DNA of 64,000 bases, taken from the NCBI GenBank assembly GCA_016706365.1, contig JADJJU010000025.1:124001-188000 (forward strand), read 5' to 3'. Positions 35,092-44,179 of this stretch are shown here, piece by piece (position 1 is the first letter of the stretch; each line of letters opens with the position of its first letter). Both the position numbers and the translations under genes were made by a program. Source of the stretch: Saprospiraceae bacterium. GTDB lineage: Bacteria > Bacteroidota > Bacteroidia > Chitinophagales > Saprospiraceae. The notes under the pieces are model-generated. The model worked only from the letters and a program-made list of their open reading frames with translations, ran no database searches and had not been told where the DNA came from.

Positions 35092-35358
35092 ATGGAAAGG
35101 TATATGATGCGGATCGATGGTAAAGTGCAGGGTGTTTGGTTCAGACAATCTACTTTAAAAAAGGCAAAGGAACTGGGTCTTGGCGGATTTGTCCAAAATG
35201 AAGACGGAGGATCAGTCTATGTGGAAGCGGAGGGCAATAAAGAATCTCTTAATGCGCTAATAGCATGGTGTCTGGATGGTCCTGAAACAGCTAGTGTTAA
35301 AGCCATCACAGTTGTGAAAGGCCCGGGAACCGGATCTAAAGAATTTGTTGTGAAGTAA
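35092..35358 (+). CDS. acyP: Acylphosphatase
   Basis: The 88-residue protein is a complete acylphosphatase domain. DGKVQGVWFRQST (9-21) is the phosphate cradle with catalytic Arg18, and GFVQNEDGGSVYVEAEG (32-48) contains Asn36, the second catalytic residue. It hydrolyses acyl phosphates such as acetyl or carbamoyl phosphate in the cytosol. The start is fixed by the length of the family and by the only suitable ATG. The FKBP gene follows after 68 nt on the same strand. Confidence 0.9.
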   Translation: MERYMMRIDGKVQGVWFRQSTLKKAKELGLGGFVQNEDGGSVYVEAEGNKESLNALIAWCLDGPETASVKAITVVKGPGTGSKEFVVK

Positions 35359-35426
35359 TTTTCCGGGGTACTTTTTCTGCTCTTTCAGCGCGTAATTATC
35401 CATTAATTTTTTAAAAATCAACCAAT

Positions 35427-35894
35427 ATGAAAGCATTGCTTTTTCTGTTTTTGATTGGAGCATTCACAATGAGCTCCTGCAAAAAGAATGAATTTTGTGA
35501 GCCCTCTACATTTAAAGCCCCTATATCTGAAATCAATGCGTTGCGAACTCTTCTGGACAATCAGAATATAACATATACAGAAGATTCAAGAGGCTTCTTT
35601 TACGAAATCAAGAAACTGGAACAGGGTGAAAAACCGGATGTTTGTTCCACAGTAAGAGTAAAATATGAACTTAGGTTAATGAATGGAAATATTATAGAAA
35701 ACACTCCTGATGTTACTTTTCAGTTAGGTGGTTTGATTTTAGGCTGGCAGATGGGAATTCCGCTAATCGGAAAAGGCAGTACAATTATTTTATACTTACC
35801 TCCGGGATTAGCATATGGTGCACAGGCTACAGCAGATATACCTGCAAATTCAAATCTAATATTTGAAATTGAACTGTTGGATGTCTTTAAATAA
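35427..35894 (+). CDS. FKBP-type peptidyl-prolyl isomerase lipoprotein
   Basis: The 155-residue product has a lipoprotein signal (LIGAFTMSSC, lipid Cys18). A short linker leads to an FKBP domain at about 70-153: STVRVKYELRLMNGNIIE, GGLILGWQMGIPLIGKGS, LPPGLAYGAQA, IPANSNLIFEIELLDV. These are the usual core strands and the flap. It is predicted to catalyse prolyl isomerisation during folding of exported proteins, anchored on the periplasmic side or the surface. The frame is intact. Confidence 0.85.
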   Translation: MKALLFLFLIGAFTMSSCKKNEFCEPSTFKAPISEINALRTLLDNQNITYTEDSRGFFYEIKKLEQGEKPDVCSTVRVKYELRLMNGNIIENTPDVTFQLGGLILGWQMGIPLIGKGSTIILYLPPGLAYGAQATADIPANSNLIFEIELLDVFK

Positions 35895-35954
35895 TTAACA
35901 AGGGGGTAATTAATTGTTTGTGTAGTATAAAAGTTGTCTATTAGTTCTGAGCCT

Positions 35955-35997
35955 TAAAATAAAAAGAGGGAAGCAAGACATTCTCACTCCCCTCTTT
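35955..35997 (-). terminator. Rho-independent terminator of the tRNA-Leu gene
   Basis: On the minus strand AAAGAGGG and CCCTCTTT arms (35990-35997 and 35963-35970) with a 19-nt loop are followed by TTTTTATTTT. It starts 3 nt past the tRNA 3' end. Confidence 0.8.
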
Positions 35998-35999
35998 AG

Positions 36000-36083
36000 T
36001 ACCCACGACTGGATTCGAACCAGCACATCCTTTCGGACACTACCACCTCAAGGTAGCATGTCTACCAATTTCATCACATGGGC
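36000..36083 (-). tRNA. tRNA-Leu(GAG)
   Basis: The 84-nt minus-strand sequence folds as a class II tRNA: acceptor GCCCATG/CGTGGGT (with G-T pairs), anticodon stem CTACC/GGTAG with loop TTGAGGT giving anticodon GAG, a long variable arm, T arm CTGG-TTCGAAT-CCAG and discriminator A. CCA is not encoded. There is no integrase beside it. Confidence 0.95.
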
Positions 36084-36306
36084 ATTTATCAGATGACTTG
36101 CCAGACTGGCTGGTCTTAGTTTCTGATAAGGACTGCAAAAATACAATACTTGCTATAAATAAGTATTCATACTCTCATTAATTTCGTTTTATGGGATTCT
36201 GATAGCTCAGGAACTATCTTCAATCCACCTTTTCAATCGATTTTGGTAAATTCTGATCTGCCAAATGAAATATATTACAAAAAAGTGCAATATTTAATCT
36301 TATTAT

Positions 36307-36314
36307 TATCTTTG
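36307..36314 (+). promoter_or_regulatory. -7 box (TAnnTTTG) of ftsK
   Basis: TATCTTTG lies 46 nt upstream of the ATG at 36360, in the correct orientation. The -33 element is not obvious. Confidence 0.45.
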
Positions 36315-36359
36315 CTCAATTAACTGGTAGAGGTAAGCAACGCAGACTAAGGTAGTATT

Positions 36360-38864
36360 ATGGCAAAAAAGAAGCCTCAAAGAAAATGGTGGAGCTGGTC
36401 TTCTCTTAAAGAAGACTGGAGTGACGAAAGGATCCCTCGCTTATTGGGCTTATTTTGCTTTTTTATATCCTTCTACCTCATAATTTCTTTCATTGCTTAC
36501 TGCTTTACCTGGAAAGAAGATCAGGACAAGGTGCTTCAGTTTTCCTGGAATATACTATTTGAGAAAGATTTGGAAATGACCAACTGGCTCGGAAGGCTGG
36601 GAGCAGTTGTTTCCCATCAATTTTTCTATTGGGGCTTCGGAGTGGCGAGCTTTATTTTTGTGTATTTTATTGTTCAGTTTGGCCGAAAGTTATTCGATCC
36701 ATTTTCTGTCAATATTTTCAAAACCATACAGGATACAATCCTCACACTATTAGTTGGGGCACCATTTGCACATCTGGCAATGAGTTGGAGTGGATCAGGA
36801 TTTTCCTGGGGCGGTGCAGTAGGTAAGGATATTATTTTGTGGATGAATACTTTCCTTGGCACATTTGGCACCATCATACTATTCATTTTCACTTTTGTAG
36901 CGCTGAGCATCTGGTACAGAAGTCCTGCTTTGCAATATTTTTCTAAAGGTGCATTTTTGAAACCTCTTTTTCAATGGTGGAAAAATCGCCCGGTAAAAGA
37001 GAAACCGCTTGCAAAACCCGAAAGTCTGAAAAAGCAATCCGGGTTGCAGCCAAATCTCAGCGAGGATTACGATTTTGAAGTGGAGGATTCTCTTAAATCC
37101 GGGCCTTTATCGCTGGCACTGGATGAAGATGATGAGGAATCTGCATTTGACCTGATGAACAAATCTTCCCAAACTTCAGGCAAAACAATTGTTTTGGAAG
37201 GCCAGACAGAGCTAGAACTTGTGGAGGATGATGAGATTTTTTCCGGAATGAAAAAAGATATTGAGGTGGAGCTGGCTGCACAATCTGTCGTCCAAAATTA
37301 TATCGAAGATGTACAGATGGAGGAAGACGAGCCTCTTGATATGGAGCCATATGACCCTACTAAGGAATTAGCCGGCTACAAAACTCCCAGCCTCGAATTG
37401 CTTGAAAGCTATTCCGATCAGGTTATTGAAGTAGATCGCTCAGAATTAGAGGCCAACAAAAATCAAATCATTGCCACGCTCTCAAACTATAAAATTGAGA
37501 TCACAAAAATTAGGGCTACAATAGGTCCGACGATAACATTATATGAAATCATTCCTGCTCCCGGCGTCAGAATCTCGAAGATAAAAAACCTTGAAGACGA
37601 TATCGCATTGAGTCTTTCTGCTCTGGGCATACGTATCATCGCCCCCATTCCGGGAAAAGGTACTATTGGTATTGAAGTTCCTAATAAAAAGAAACAAATC
37701 GTATCCCTCAGAGAAATATTGCAATCTGAGAAATTCCAGAATGCTAATATGGAATTGCCCATTGCTTTGGGAAAAACGATCTCCAATGAAGTATTTGTTG
37801 CAGATCTTTCCAAGATGCCACACATGCTCATTGCAGGAGCAACCGGACAGGGTAAATCTGTAGGTATCAATGCGATCCTGATGTCGATTCTTTACAAAAA
37901 GCATCCCTCTCAGGTTAAGCTGGTATTGATCGATCCTAAAAAAGTAGAACTTTCCATTTATAGCAAACTGGAAAGTCACTTTCTGGCTTTTCTTCCGGAT
38001 GAAGCAGAACCTATCATCACAGAGACCAAGAAAGTCATCAATACACTGAACTCTCTGTGTATTGAAATGGATACACGGTATGATCTCCTGAAAAAAGCCA
38101 ATGCAAGGAATATCCTGGAATACAATGCGAAGTTTACAGCCAGAAGACTTAATCCTGAAAAAGGGCACAAATATTTACCTTATATCATTTTGGTAGTGGA
38201 TGAGTTTGCGGACCTTATTATGACCGCAGGCAAAGAGGTAGAAATGCCGATTGCCCGTCTTGCGCAATTGGCAAGAGCTATTGGAATTCACCTTATCATT
38301 GCCACACAGCGGCCATCTGTCAACATTATTACAGGAGTTATTAAGGCCAACTTTCCTGCCAGAATTGCTTTTAAAGTTACTTCACAGGTCGATTCAAAAA
38401 CTATTCTTGACAGAAGTGGTGCAAATCAGCTTATTGGTAGAGGAGATATGCTTCTTTCAGTAGGCGGTGACATGGTCAGACTACAATGTGCTTTTGTTGA
38501 TACTCCGGAGGTTGAGCGAACAATAGATGATATTTCTGCACAGAAAGGAAATCCAATTCCATTTTATCTACCGGAATATGTGGGAGCTGACGAGGATGGT
38601 GATGGGGGAGGAAATTATTCCGCATCAGATTTGGATGATTTCTTCGAAGATGCAGCAAGGCTGGTAGTCCAGAATCAACAAGGATCCACTTCAATGATCC
38701 AAAGAAGACTGAAACTAGGCTACAACAGAGCCGGTAGAATCATGGATCAACTGGAAGCATTCGGCATTGTGGGTGGTAATGAAGGAAGTAAAGCAAGAGA
38801 AGTCCTGGTCCACGATGAGTACGAATTGGAGCGCCATTTAGAGCAAATAAAAGCTAAAAAATAA
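36360..38864 (+). CDS. ftsK: FtsK/SpoIIIE DNA translocase
   Basis: The 834-residue protein has four to five membrane segments in residues 25-200, an acidic linker (210-340) and the FtsK motor. The alpha domain starts near 365. Walker A is GATGQGKSVGINAIL (near 492) and Walker B is ILVVDEFADLI (near 610), followed by GIHLIIATQRPSVNIITG and RIAFKVTSQVDSKTILD. The C-terminal gamma winged helix (about 770-834, QRRLKLGYNRAGRIMDQLE) would read KOPS-like polarity signals. The protein pumps chromosome ends through the closing septum and activates XerCD at dif. The frame is intact. Confidence 0.95.
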   Translation: MAKKKPQRKWWSWSSLKEDWSDERIPRLLGLFCFFISFYLIISFIAYCFTWKEDQDKVLQFSWNILFEKDLEMTNWLGRLGAVVSHQFFYWGFGVASFIFVYFIVQFGRKLFDPFSVNIFKTIQDTILTLLVGAPFAHLAMSWSGSGFSWGGAVGKDIILWMNTFLGTFGTIILFIFTFVALSIWYRSPALQYFSKGAFLKPLFQWWKNRPVKEKPLAKPESLKKQSGLQPNLSEDYDFEVEDSLKSGPLSLALDEDDEESAFDLMNKSSQTSGKTIVLEGQTELELVEDDEIFSGMKKDIEVELAAQSVVQNYIEDVQMEEDEPLDMEPYDPTKELAGYKTPSLELLESYSDQVIEVDRSELEANKNQIIATLSNYKIEITKIRATIGPTITLYEIIPAPGVRISKIKNLEDDIALSLSALGIRIIAPIPGKGTIGIEVPNKKKQIVSLREILQSEKFQNANMELPIALGKTISNEVFVADLSKMPHMLIAGATGQGKSVGINAILMSILYKKHPSQVKLVLIDPKKVELSIYSKLESHFLAFLPDEAEPIITETKKVINTLNSLCIEMDTRYDLLKKANARNILEYNAKFTARRLNPEKGHKYLPYIILVVDEFADLIMTAGKEVEMPIARLAQLARAIGIHLIIATQRPSVNIITGVIKANFPARIAFKVTSQVDSKTILDRSGANQLIGRGDMLLSVGGDMVRLQCAFVDTPEVERTIDDISAQKGNPIPFYLPEYVGADEDGDGGGNYSASDLDDFFEDAARLVVQNQQGSTSMIQRRLKLGYNRAGRIMDQLEAFGIVGGNEGSKAREVLVHDEYELERHLEQIKAKK

Positions 38865-39010
38865 GCTCCCTTTTACAAAAAATGTTTTTGCGTCTTGCTG
38901 AGCATCCAATTAATGCTGATTATATGAAATTTCAGGTATTTCTACCTGATGCAATCACTTTCCTTTGCTATATATTTGATAAATCTGTTCATCTCCTAAT
39001 GCAGCTTATC

Positions 39011-39535
39011 ATGAATAAGAGTAGCAATTTATTGAGTTATGTATTCGTTGCATTATGCACCGTCGGTCTTATGTTTCCAATTTTGAGTTTTATACTTGTA
39101 GATAACAACTCAGAAAGTAAAAACTTGCAAATGAAGGTGCTTGCGGACACGACAGTTTCAATTACTTTTGAGCGAATTGGGTTGACAGATCCTCCTACTG
39201 GTAAGTTTGAGCCCGAAAATAATGCCAGAGTTGCCATTGATAGCTTTAAGAATCTTTGGAATAATGCTCCATCAGGAATCATACAAATCGCCAGATCAAA
39301 GATTACAAAATCGGATTTATTTTCAATATCAGCATTGGATTCACTTTTAGCTATCAGCAACAATACAAGATATCGCGCAAAATATCTAGCTATGATCAAA
39401 GGTATAGATCCCATTAGCGGAAACTTAAAAAGCTATCTGGCACTGGTGGATAATGATTTGAAAATTATTAAGCAATCTGAGAATACAACATATATTCAGG
39501 AGGGCGGAAGATGCCCGGACCTTTGTCCTGAATAA
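39011..39535 (+). CDS. Membrane-anchored protein of unknown function
   Basis: I place the start at the ATG at 39011 rather than 38882, because it opens a signal or anchor sequence (NKSSNLLSYVFVALCTVGLMF). The remaining 140 residues look like a compact soluble domain (TTVSITFERIGLTDPPTG, VAIDSFKNLWNNAPSGI) and end in RCPDLCPE, a Cys-x-x-x-Cys tail. I do not recognise a family. It precedes the 7TM protein by 65 nt and may be the first gene of the two-component operon. Confidence 0.55.
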   Translation: MNKSSNLLSYVFVALCTVGLMFPILSFILVDNNSESKNLQMKVLADTTVSITFERIGLTDPPTGKFEPENNARVAIDSFKNLWNNAPSGIIQIARSKITKSDLFSISALDSLLAISNNTRYRAKYLAMIKGIDPISGNLKSYLALVDNDLKIIKQSENTTYIQEGGRCPDLCPE

Positions 39536-39600
39536 TAGATGATGATATTGGTCATTTACATATCTAATAACCACTCTAAAATTCCAAAAATAAAATAGTA

Positions 39601-40224
39601 ATGTATTATTATTTGCTAATGCTGTTCCTTTCAATTACCGGTATTTTTGCATGGTTGAAATGGAAAAAATCTGATGAAAATTATAAGCCATTTCTAGCAA
39701 TTTTAATGGTCGGAGCAGTTACTGAAATAATTAATTTTCTATGTGGAAGGATTTTCCAGAATAACAGACCATCCACAAATATTTACGTGCTGGTTGCCGC
39801 TTTATTGTGGTTGTTCCAATTTTCTAAATGGAATACATTTGGCAAAAATCCCAGGATTTCTATTTACTTGGCAATTAGCATTATACTCGCCTGGATTTGG
39901 AATTTATTCTATGTTGATGGAATATTAAACTTGCTGATACATTACAGAGTGTATAGTTCATTTATACTTGTAATTCTGTCAGTGCACCAATTAAATTATT
40001 ATATTGTTCATTATAAGGGAGATCTGTTTAAGTCCTCAATATTTCTGATTTGCGTGGGTCTATTAATACAGTTTACCCTGAAAATTCTAACTGAATGTTT
40101 TTATTTGATCAATACCTCAGGAGCACACCTAACATCTTGGGTAGGTATGATATTTTCTACTCTGCTGTATATTGTAGCGATGTATTACCTGCCTCAGAAA
40201 AAAATCCGATCGGGCCACTCCTGA
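39601..40224 (+). CDS. Seven-segment membrane protein, sensor candidate
   Basis: The 207-residue protein is nearly all hydrophobic, with six to seven membrane segments of about 20 residues and short loops (for example LLMLFLSITGIFAWLKW, ISIYLAISIILAWIWNLFY, WVGMIFSTLLYIVAMYY). I recognise no named family. Similar proteins often precede a LuxR-type two-component pair in Bacteroidota. Its stop overlaps the kinase start (TGATG), so it is translated in a fixed ratio with it and may supply the input signal. Confidence 0.6.
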   Translation: MYYYLLMLFLSITGIFAWLKWKKSDENYKPFLAILMVGAVTEIINFLCGRIFQNNRPSTNIYVLVAALLWLFQFSKWNTFGKNPRISIYLAISIILAWIWNLFYVDGILNLLIHYRVYSSFILVILSVHQLNYYIVHYKGDLFKSSIFLICVGLLIQFTLKILTECFYLINTSGAHLTSWVGMIFSTLLYIVAMYYLPQKKIRSGHS

Positions 40225-40958
40225 TGGCAGCTGCTGTCCTCGGAACAATTGTGATATACTTCATTGCTTCCCTAATCAGGCATCAGCGGATAAATGTAAA
40301 ACTGAATCAGGAAAAGGTAGAAGCAGAAATTATCACACTTGAAAACGAAAGACGCAGAATTGCAGCAGATTTGCACGATGAAGTGGGGCCCATGCTCTCC
40401 GGTATCAAACTTATGATTTCAAGCCTGGAGGTGGACAATGAATCCGGTCGTGACCGTATCAGCAAGGTTAAAGAGTACATTGATCATAGTATTCAAAGGA
40501 TGAGAGAAATCTCAAACAACCTGCTTCCGGCAGTTCTGGAAAAAAGAGGAATTTTGGAAGCCCTTCATCAATTGTTTGTAGAATGTCAGAAAGTTCATGG
40601 CATCATGATTCAGTTCAGTTATGATGAAAATATTATGCTAAGCTCACAAAGACAGCTGCATCTCTACAGGATATTACAGGAAATTCTGCATAATACAATC
40701 AAGCATTCAGAAGCCAGAACATTACGGGTCGAGCTCTTAAAGAGCAATAAAAGTATATCCTTGTACACAGAAGATGACGGCAAAGGGTTCGATATTCAGG
40801 ACAGGTCTCAAAAAGGTAAAGGTCTCGGTATGAGGAATCTGCATAGCAGGGCAGAATTATTATCAGGAAACATGTATATTGAGTCGGTTCCTTCAAAGGG
40901 TACCCGTATCACGCTAAATTTTCCCAGTCATGAACAGGATAGCCTCAGTAAAAGCTGA
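40224..40958 (+). CDS. Sensor histidine kinase, HisKA_3/NarX type
   Basis: I start at the ATG at 40224 (Met44 of the longest frame), which overlaps the stop of the 7TM gene. One membrane segment (2-22) and a coiled linker lead to the HisKA_3 motif RRRIAADLHDEVGPMLSGIK with phospho-acceptor His near 52. The ATPase follows: N box ILQEILHNTIKHSEA, G1 DDGKGFD, G2 GKGLGMRNLHSRAELL. It is complete, and its partner is the regulator that starts 29 nt before its stop. Confidence 0.85.
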   Translation: MAAAVLGTIVIYFIASLIRHQRINVKLNQEKVEAEIITLENERRRIAADLHDEVGPMLSGIKLMISSLEVDNESGRDRISKVKEYIDHSIQRMREISNNLLPAVLEKRGILEALHQLFVECQKVHGIMIQFSYDENIMLSSQRQLHLYRILQEILHNTIKHSEARTLRVELLKSNKSISLYTEDDGKGFDIQDRSQKGKGLGMRNLHSRAELLSGNMYIESVPSKGTRITLNFPSHEQDSLSKS

Positions 40959-41607
40959 CGTTCGGGTAATCATCGCGGATGACCATGTCATTTTCCGGGA
41001 TGGACTGAAGCAGGCTCTTGCCTCAGAAGAAAATATATTACTGATAGGCGAAGCAGCAGATGGCAAGGAATTGCTTCGTTTGGTTATGGAAAATAAACCC
41101 GATGTAATTCTTACAGATATCCGCATGCCGGTTATGGATGGCATATCGGCTTCGAAAAAAATATTGGAAATTTCTCCCGATATTTCCATTGTAGGCCTTT
41201 CAATGTTTGACGATGAAGGACACATTATAGACATGCTTGAAGCAGGAGCGAGAGGTTATTTATTAAAAAACGCTGATAAAGCAGAGATTATTGATGCTGT
41301 TAATACCGTTTTTCAGGGTGAATTTTACTATTGTAAGCATACTTCCTACACACTGGCAAAAATGATTTCCACCAGTAAATTTAATCCACATAAGAGAAAA
41401 GAAAAAATCGAATTTAGTGAGAGAGAATTGGAAATAATCCAATTGATTTGTGAGCAGTTGACAAATAAAGAAATTGCTGAAAAATTATACCTCAGTACCC
41501 GTACTGTAGAAGGCCATAGATTAAAAATTCAGGAGAAAATGCAGGCAAAAAATACTGCCGGAATAGTTATCATGGCATTCAAACTTGGAATTTATCACCA
41601 GGATTGA
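40930..41607 (+). CDS. NarL/LuxR-family response regulator
   Basis: The 225-residue protein has a receiver domain (about 11-127): IIADDHVIFRDGL (acidic pocket), VILTDIRMPVMDG (phospho-acceptor Asp), a switch Ser (GLSMFDDEGH) and LLKNADKAEI (Lys). A LuxR winged helix follows at about 152-215 (EFSERELEIIQLICEQLTNK, LYLSTRTVEGHRLKIQEKM). It overlaps the kinase gene by 29 nt and is certainly its partner. The target genes are unknown. Confidence 0.9.
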   Translation: MNRIASVKADVRVIIADDHVIFRDGLKQALASEENILLIGEAADGKELLRLVMENKPDVILTDIRMPVMDGISASKKILEISPDISIVGLSMFDDEGHIIDMLEAGARGYLLKNADKAEIIDAVNTVFQGEFYYCKHTSYTLAKMISTSKFNPHKRKEKIEFSERELEIIQLICEQLTNKEIAEKLYLSTRTVEGHRLKIQEKMQAKNTAGIVIMAFKLGIYHQD

Positions 41608-41649
41608 AATTACATATTCAAATAGAAACGTCCAATTCTACTGACGGAA

Positions 41650-42216
41650 TCAATTTCCGCCATTTGTATCCTTCCCTTCCTTCCTGACACGTTCTAAGTA
41701 CGCTTCATACTCTTTTTTGCGAAGGTCCTTATAGTGTTTGATAAGTTCATCCGTACGGAGCTCCTTCTGATTGATATGACGATGATAGGAGAGCATTAGT
41801 ATTCTAATCATATCTTCTAACTTAGCTATTCCCTGACTATTGAAATAGTGAGTAATTCTGGAGCCTTCTTCCATTCCCCAGTTGACTGACATCCATCTGC
41901 CAAAACTGAAGTAAACTTTAGTTCCAGCATCTTCCTCGCTCATTAGGGCAAATTTTTCCCTTCCTGCTGCATCAATTTTCTGATCCAATTCCTTTAATGC
42001 ATCAGAAAGATCTTTGGGGATATAAACATTATTGATGTATTCCAGTTGGATTCTCTTTTCATAAGGCTCAACAGTATACGTTAAATCCTTCTTCGGCTTA
42101 ACCTGAGCTGAGACAGCAGTCGGAAAAATGAATAAAATCAACAATAAAATCTTTATCCCGTGGAATATTAGAATCTTTAAATCCAAAGTGATTGAGGAAG
42201 GAAAAGGGATTATCAT
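41650..42216 (-). CDS. Exported DUF6794-like protein
   Basis: The 188-residue product has a signal peptide (about 18-38, ILLLILFIFPTAVSAQ). The conserved region reads NVYIPKDLSDALKELDQ, then WMSVNWGMEEGSRITHYFNSQGI and ILMLSYHRHINQKEL. This layout (YIPKDL, then NWGL-type and SYHRYLN-type motifs) fits what I know as DUF6794, a Bacteroidota family without a known role. The assignment is from memory and should be checked. It is oriented towards the kinase operon (convergent). Confidence 0.55.
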   Translation of the reverse strand: MIIPFPSSITLDLKILIFHGIKILLLILFIFPTAVSAQVKPKKDLTYTVEPYEKRIQLEYINNVYIPKDLSDALKELDQKIDAAGREKFALMSEEDAGTKVYFSFGRWMSVNWGMEEGSRITHYFNSQGIAKLEDMIRILMLSYHRHINQKELRTDELIKHYKDLRKKEYEAYLERVRKEGKDTNGGN

Positions 42217-42293
42217 ATTATCTTAACAATTGTTATTCAGAAGACGAGTCAAATTATTCTTTGTTCTTCTGAGCTGGATAGAAATTAGGATAG

Positions 42294-43760
42294 TTAATAA
42301 TCATCGAAATACCTGCGTGCATTTCTGCCCCAATTATCCTGCATTTGAGTACCATCTATAAAATTATCTCCTTCTCTTTGGTTAGGTGAATTACTGTAAA
42401 GCATTACTTCCCATTTAGGATTATTCCACTCGCCCCGGGCAGTTGAATGAAGAAGTGTATGTCCATTCTCAATTAGAGTTGGATTGTAAAATATGAATTT
42501 GACATTGGATTGATTAGTTGTCAATAACTTATTATAAAACCATATCTCATAAGGCGGTGCGGTCGGATCATCCACAATGGCCTGAATGTCATCCGGTTTG
42601 CCATATTTCATAAAGTAGTAACCTCTGTCTGATTCAAAGCCAAATCCAAAGCCATTTCCATACTGTTTATCAACTGCTTTGGCCACTTCCAGGTATTTCT
42701 TGTATGCCAATTTGGGATTATCTTTATAATTAGCCTCAAAATGATTTCTGAGAAATGCCCGCATTGCATTTATGTTACTTTTTGAAATGACTAATTTCAA
42801 AACTTCAGCATCTTTCTGGGAAACATTTGGAACAATGGCCCGAAGACTATATCTCAACTCAGCTGAATCAATACCTTCTGTAAAATCTTCATTGCCAGCA
42901 TTTATGTCTATTTCTTTACTGGCAAGGAATAATTCATAATCCATATCCGGATTAGAACGAACAAAATAAGATTCTTTCTTTTCGAGAACTTCAGCAGGAC
43001 CTGCCATTAGCTCTACTGTAAGGGCATAATTGCCTGAGGGAACTTTACTAAGATCCATCTGTAACAAAACCGGATCAATCGCTTTTGGTACTCTTTTTTT
43101 GTACATAAATGCAAGCTCCTCTCTGGTTCCATTTCCCAAAATTTTAACAATACTGTACTTCAACAGCAGGTCAGGAGAATTTACAGGGATATTCTCTGAA
43201 TACAATTCAAAATAGAATGGTATTTGCTGATAATTTTTATTGTAAAAATGGAAAGGAATCTGTTCCATAAATATGCCATTTTTCACCATAGCGTTCTCTG
43301 CATCAGTCTTTTTGAACGTTGCTAAAAGTTGAATATCTGATATCTTACTAAGCTCAGGATTAAAGATTGAAACCTCCTCTCCCAGCACAATAGAATTATC
43401 CACCTGATGATGGTCTATCAACTGCACCTCCAGTTTGTATTCGCCATGAGGGATAGCCAATCTTCTAACATCTGAAAAATTGACAGATGCAGAATCAACC
43501 GGGCTTTTGATTAAAACGCGCTCTACCAGGAAGATCTGATCATTTTTTTTGAAAATAATATTCATTTCAACTGCAGCTTGTTTCTGAGATGAGCCCCCGG
43601 CCAATTCTTTGAAGGTGACTGATTTGCCAATTACATAAAGATATATTTCTATGTAGGTAGATTGGGGACTTTTGAAAGAAGCATATGAAAGGCTGGCATC
43701 AATTGCAAAGACTTGTTGCACCATGGCCAGTAAAAACAGGAAGGATAATAGCTTTTTCAT
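42294..43760 (-). CDS. GWxTD domain-containing exported protein
   Basis: I start at Met10 of the longest frame (43760), which gives the signal peptide MKKLLSFLFLLAMVQQVFA. The protein has beta-rich N-terminal domains (about 20-290) and a C-terminal GWxTD domain (about 310-488): YYFMKYGKPDDIQAIVDD, PYEIWFYNKLLTTNQSNVKF, TARGEWNNPKWEVMLY. The TIGR04514/GWxTD domain is common in Bacteroidota and its role is unknown. It follows the lipocalin-like gene by 11 nt and is likely in one transcript with it. Confidence 0.75.
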   Translation of the reverse strand: MKKLLSFLFLLAMVQQVFAIDASLSYASFKSPQSTYIEIYLYVIGKSVTFKELAGGSSQKQAAVEMNIIFKKNDQIFLVERVLIKSPVDSASVNFSDVRRLAIPHGEYKLEVQLIDHHQVDNSIVLGEEVSIFNPELSKISDIQLLATFKKTDAENAMVKNGIFMEQIPFHFYNKNYQQIPFYFELYSENIPVNSPDLLLKYSIVKILGNGTREELAFMYKKRVPKAIDPVLLQMDLSKVPSGNYALTVELMAGPAEVLEKKESYFVRSNPDMDYELFLASKEIDINAGNEDFTEGIDSAELRYSLRAIVPNVSQKDAEVLKLVISKSNINAMRAFLRNHFEANYKDNPKLAYKKYLEVAKAVDKQYGNGFGFGFESDRGYYFMKYGKPDDIQAIVDDPTAPPYEIWFYNKLLTTNQSNVKFIFYNPTLIENGHTLLHSTARGEWNNPKWEVMLYSNSPNQREGDNFIDGTQMQDNWGRNARRYFDDY

Positions 43761-43771
43761 AAGGCTGAATT

Positions 43772-44144
43772 TTATTTGCTCAACCAAAAAGTAAATTCAT
43801 TTTCTTCAAGAATCGTTTTCATGACGAGTTGATCTTCTGTTAATTCTAATAAATCAAAAGAAAGATCTGCATTCAGAATACTCAGCTTATTATCCCGAAT
43901 TTCATACTTGTAGTCCGTTTCAGAATTCAAATTTGGATGTGGCAAATTTAATCTGATAAAATCATCTTGTTTGAACTGAAAGGTAAGACCCACTAATGTT
44001 GCAGTTTCTTTGCTGTCACGCTCTGCTTTTACCAGCGTCCAGTCACCGACTAAAATCTTTCGAATCAATTTCCGGTTTTGGTTCAGAACACCCTAAAACA
44101 AAAATTAAACTACAAATAAAAACTGATAAAAATGAAAACTTCAT
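43772..44144 (-). CDS. Lipocalin-like lipoprotein, interrupted by a frameshift
   Basis: From the ATG at 44144 the frame gives a lipoprotein signal, MKFSFLSVFICSLIFVLGC, with lipid Cys19, then EPKPEIDSKD. The remainder lies in another frame: VGDWTLVKAERDSKETATL, GLTFQFKQDDFIRLNL, YEIRDNKLSIL. The W-x-L opening and strands fit a lipocalin-like domain. Removing one base from the four-A run 44052-44055 (four T on the coding strand) gives KDLVGDWTL and a protein of about 123 residues. The start at 44068 found by simple ORF calling would lose the signal peptide. Confidence 0.65.
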
Positions 44145-44179
44145 AATAATCTGGATCGGTTATTCAGCAAAATTAACAA

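Noticed and set aside
36000..36083. Integration site at tRNA-Leu
   Set aside because: No integrase, no duplicated tRNA end and no foreign-looking block was found next to it.
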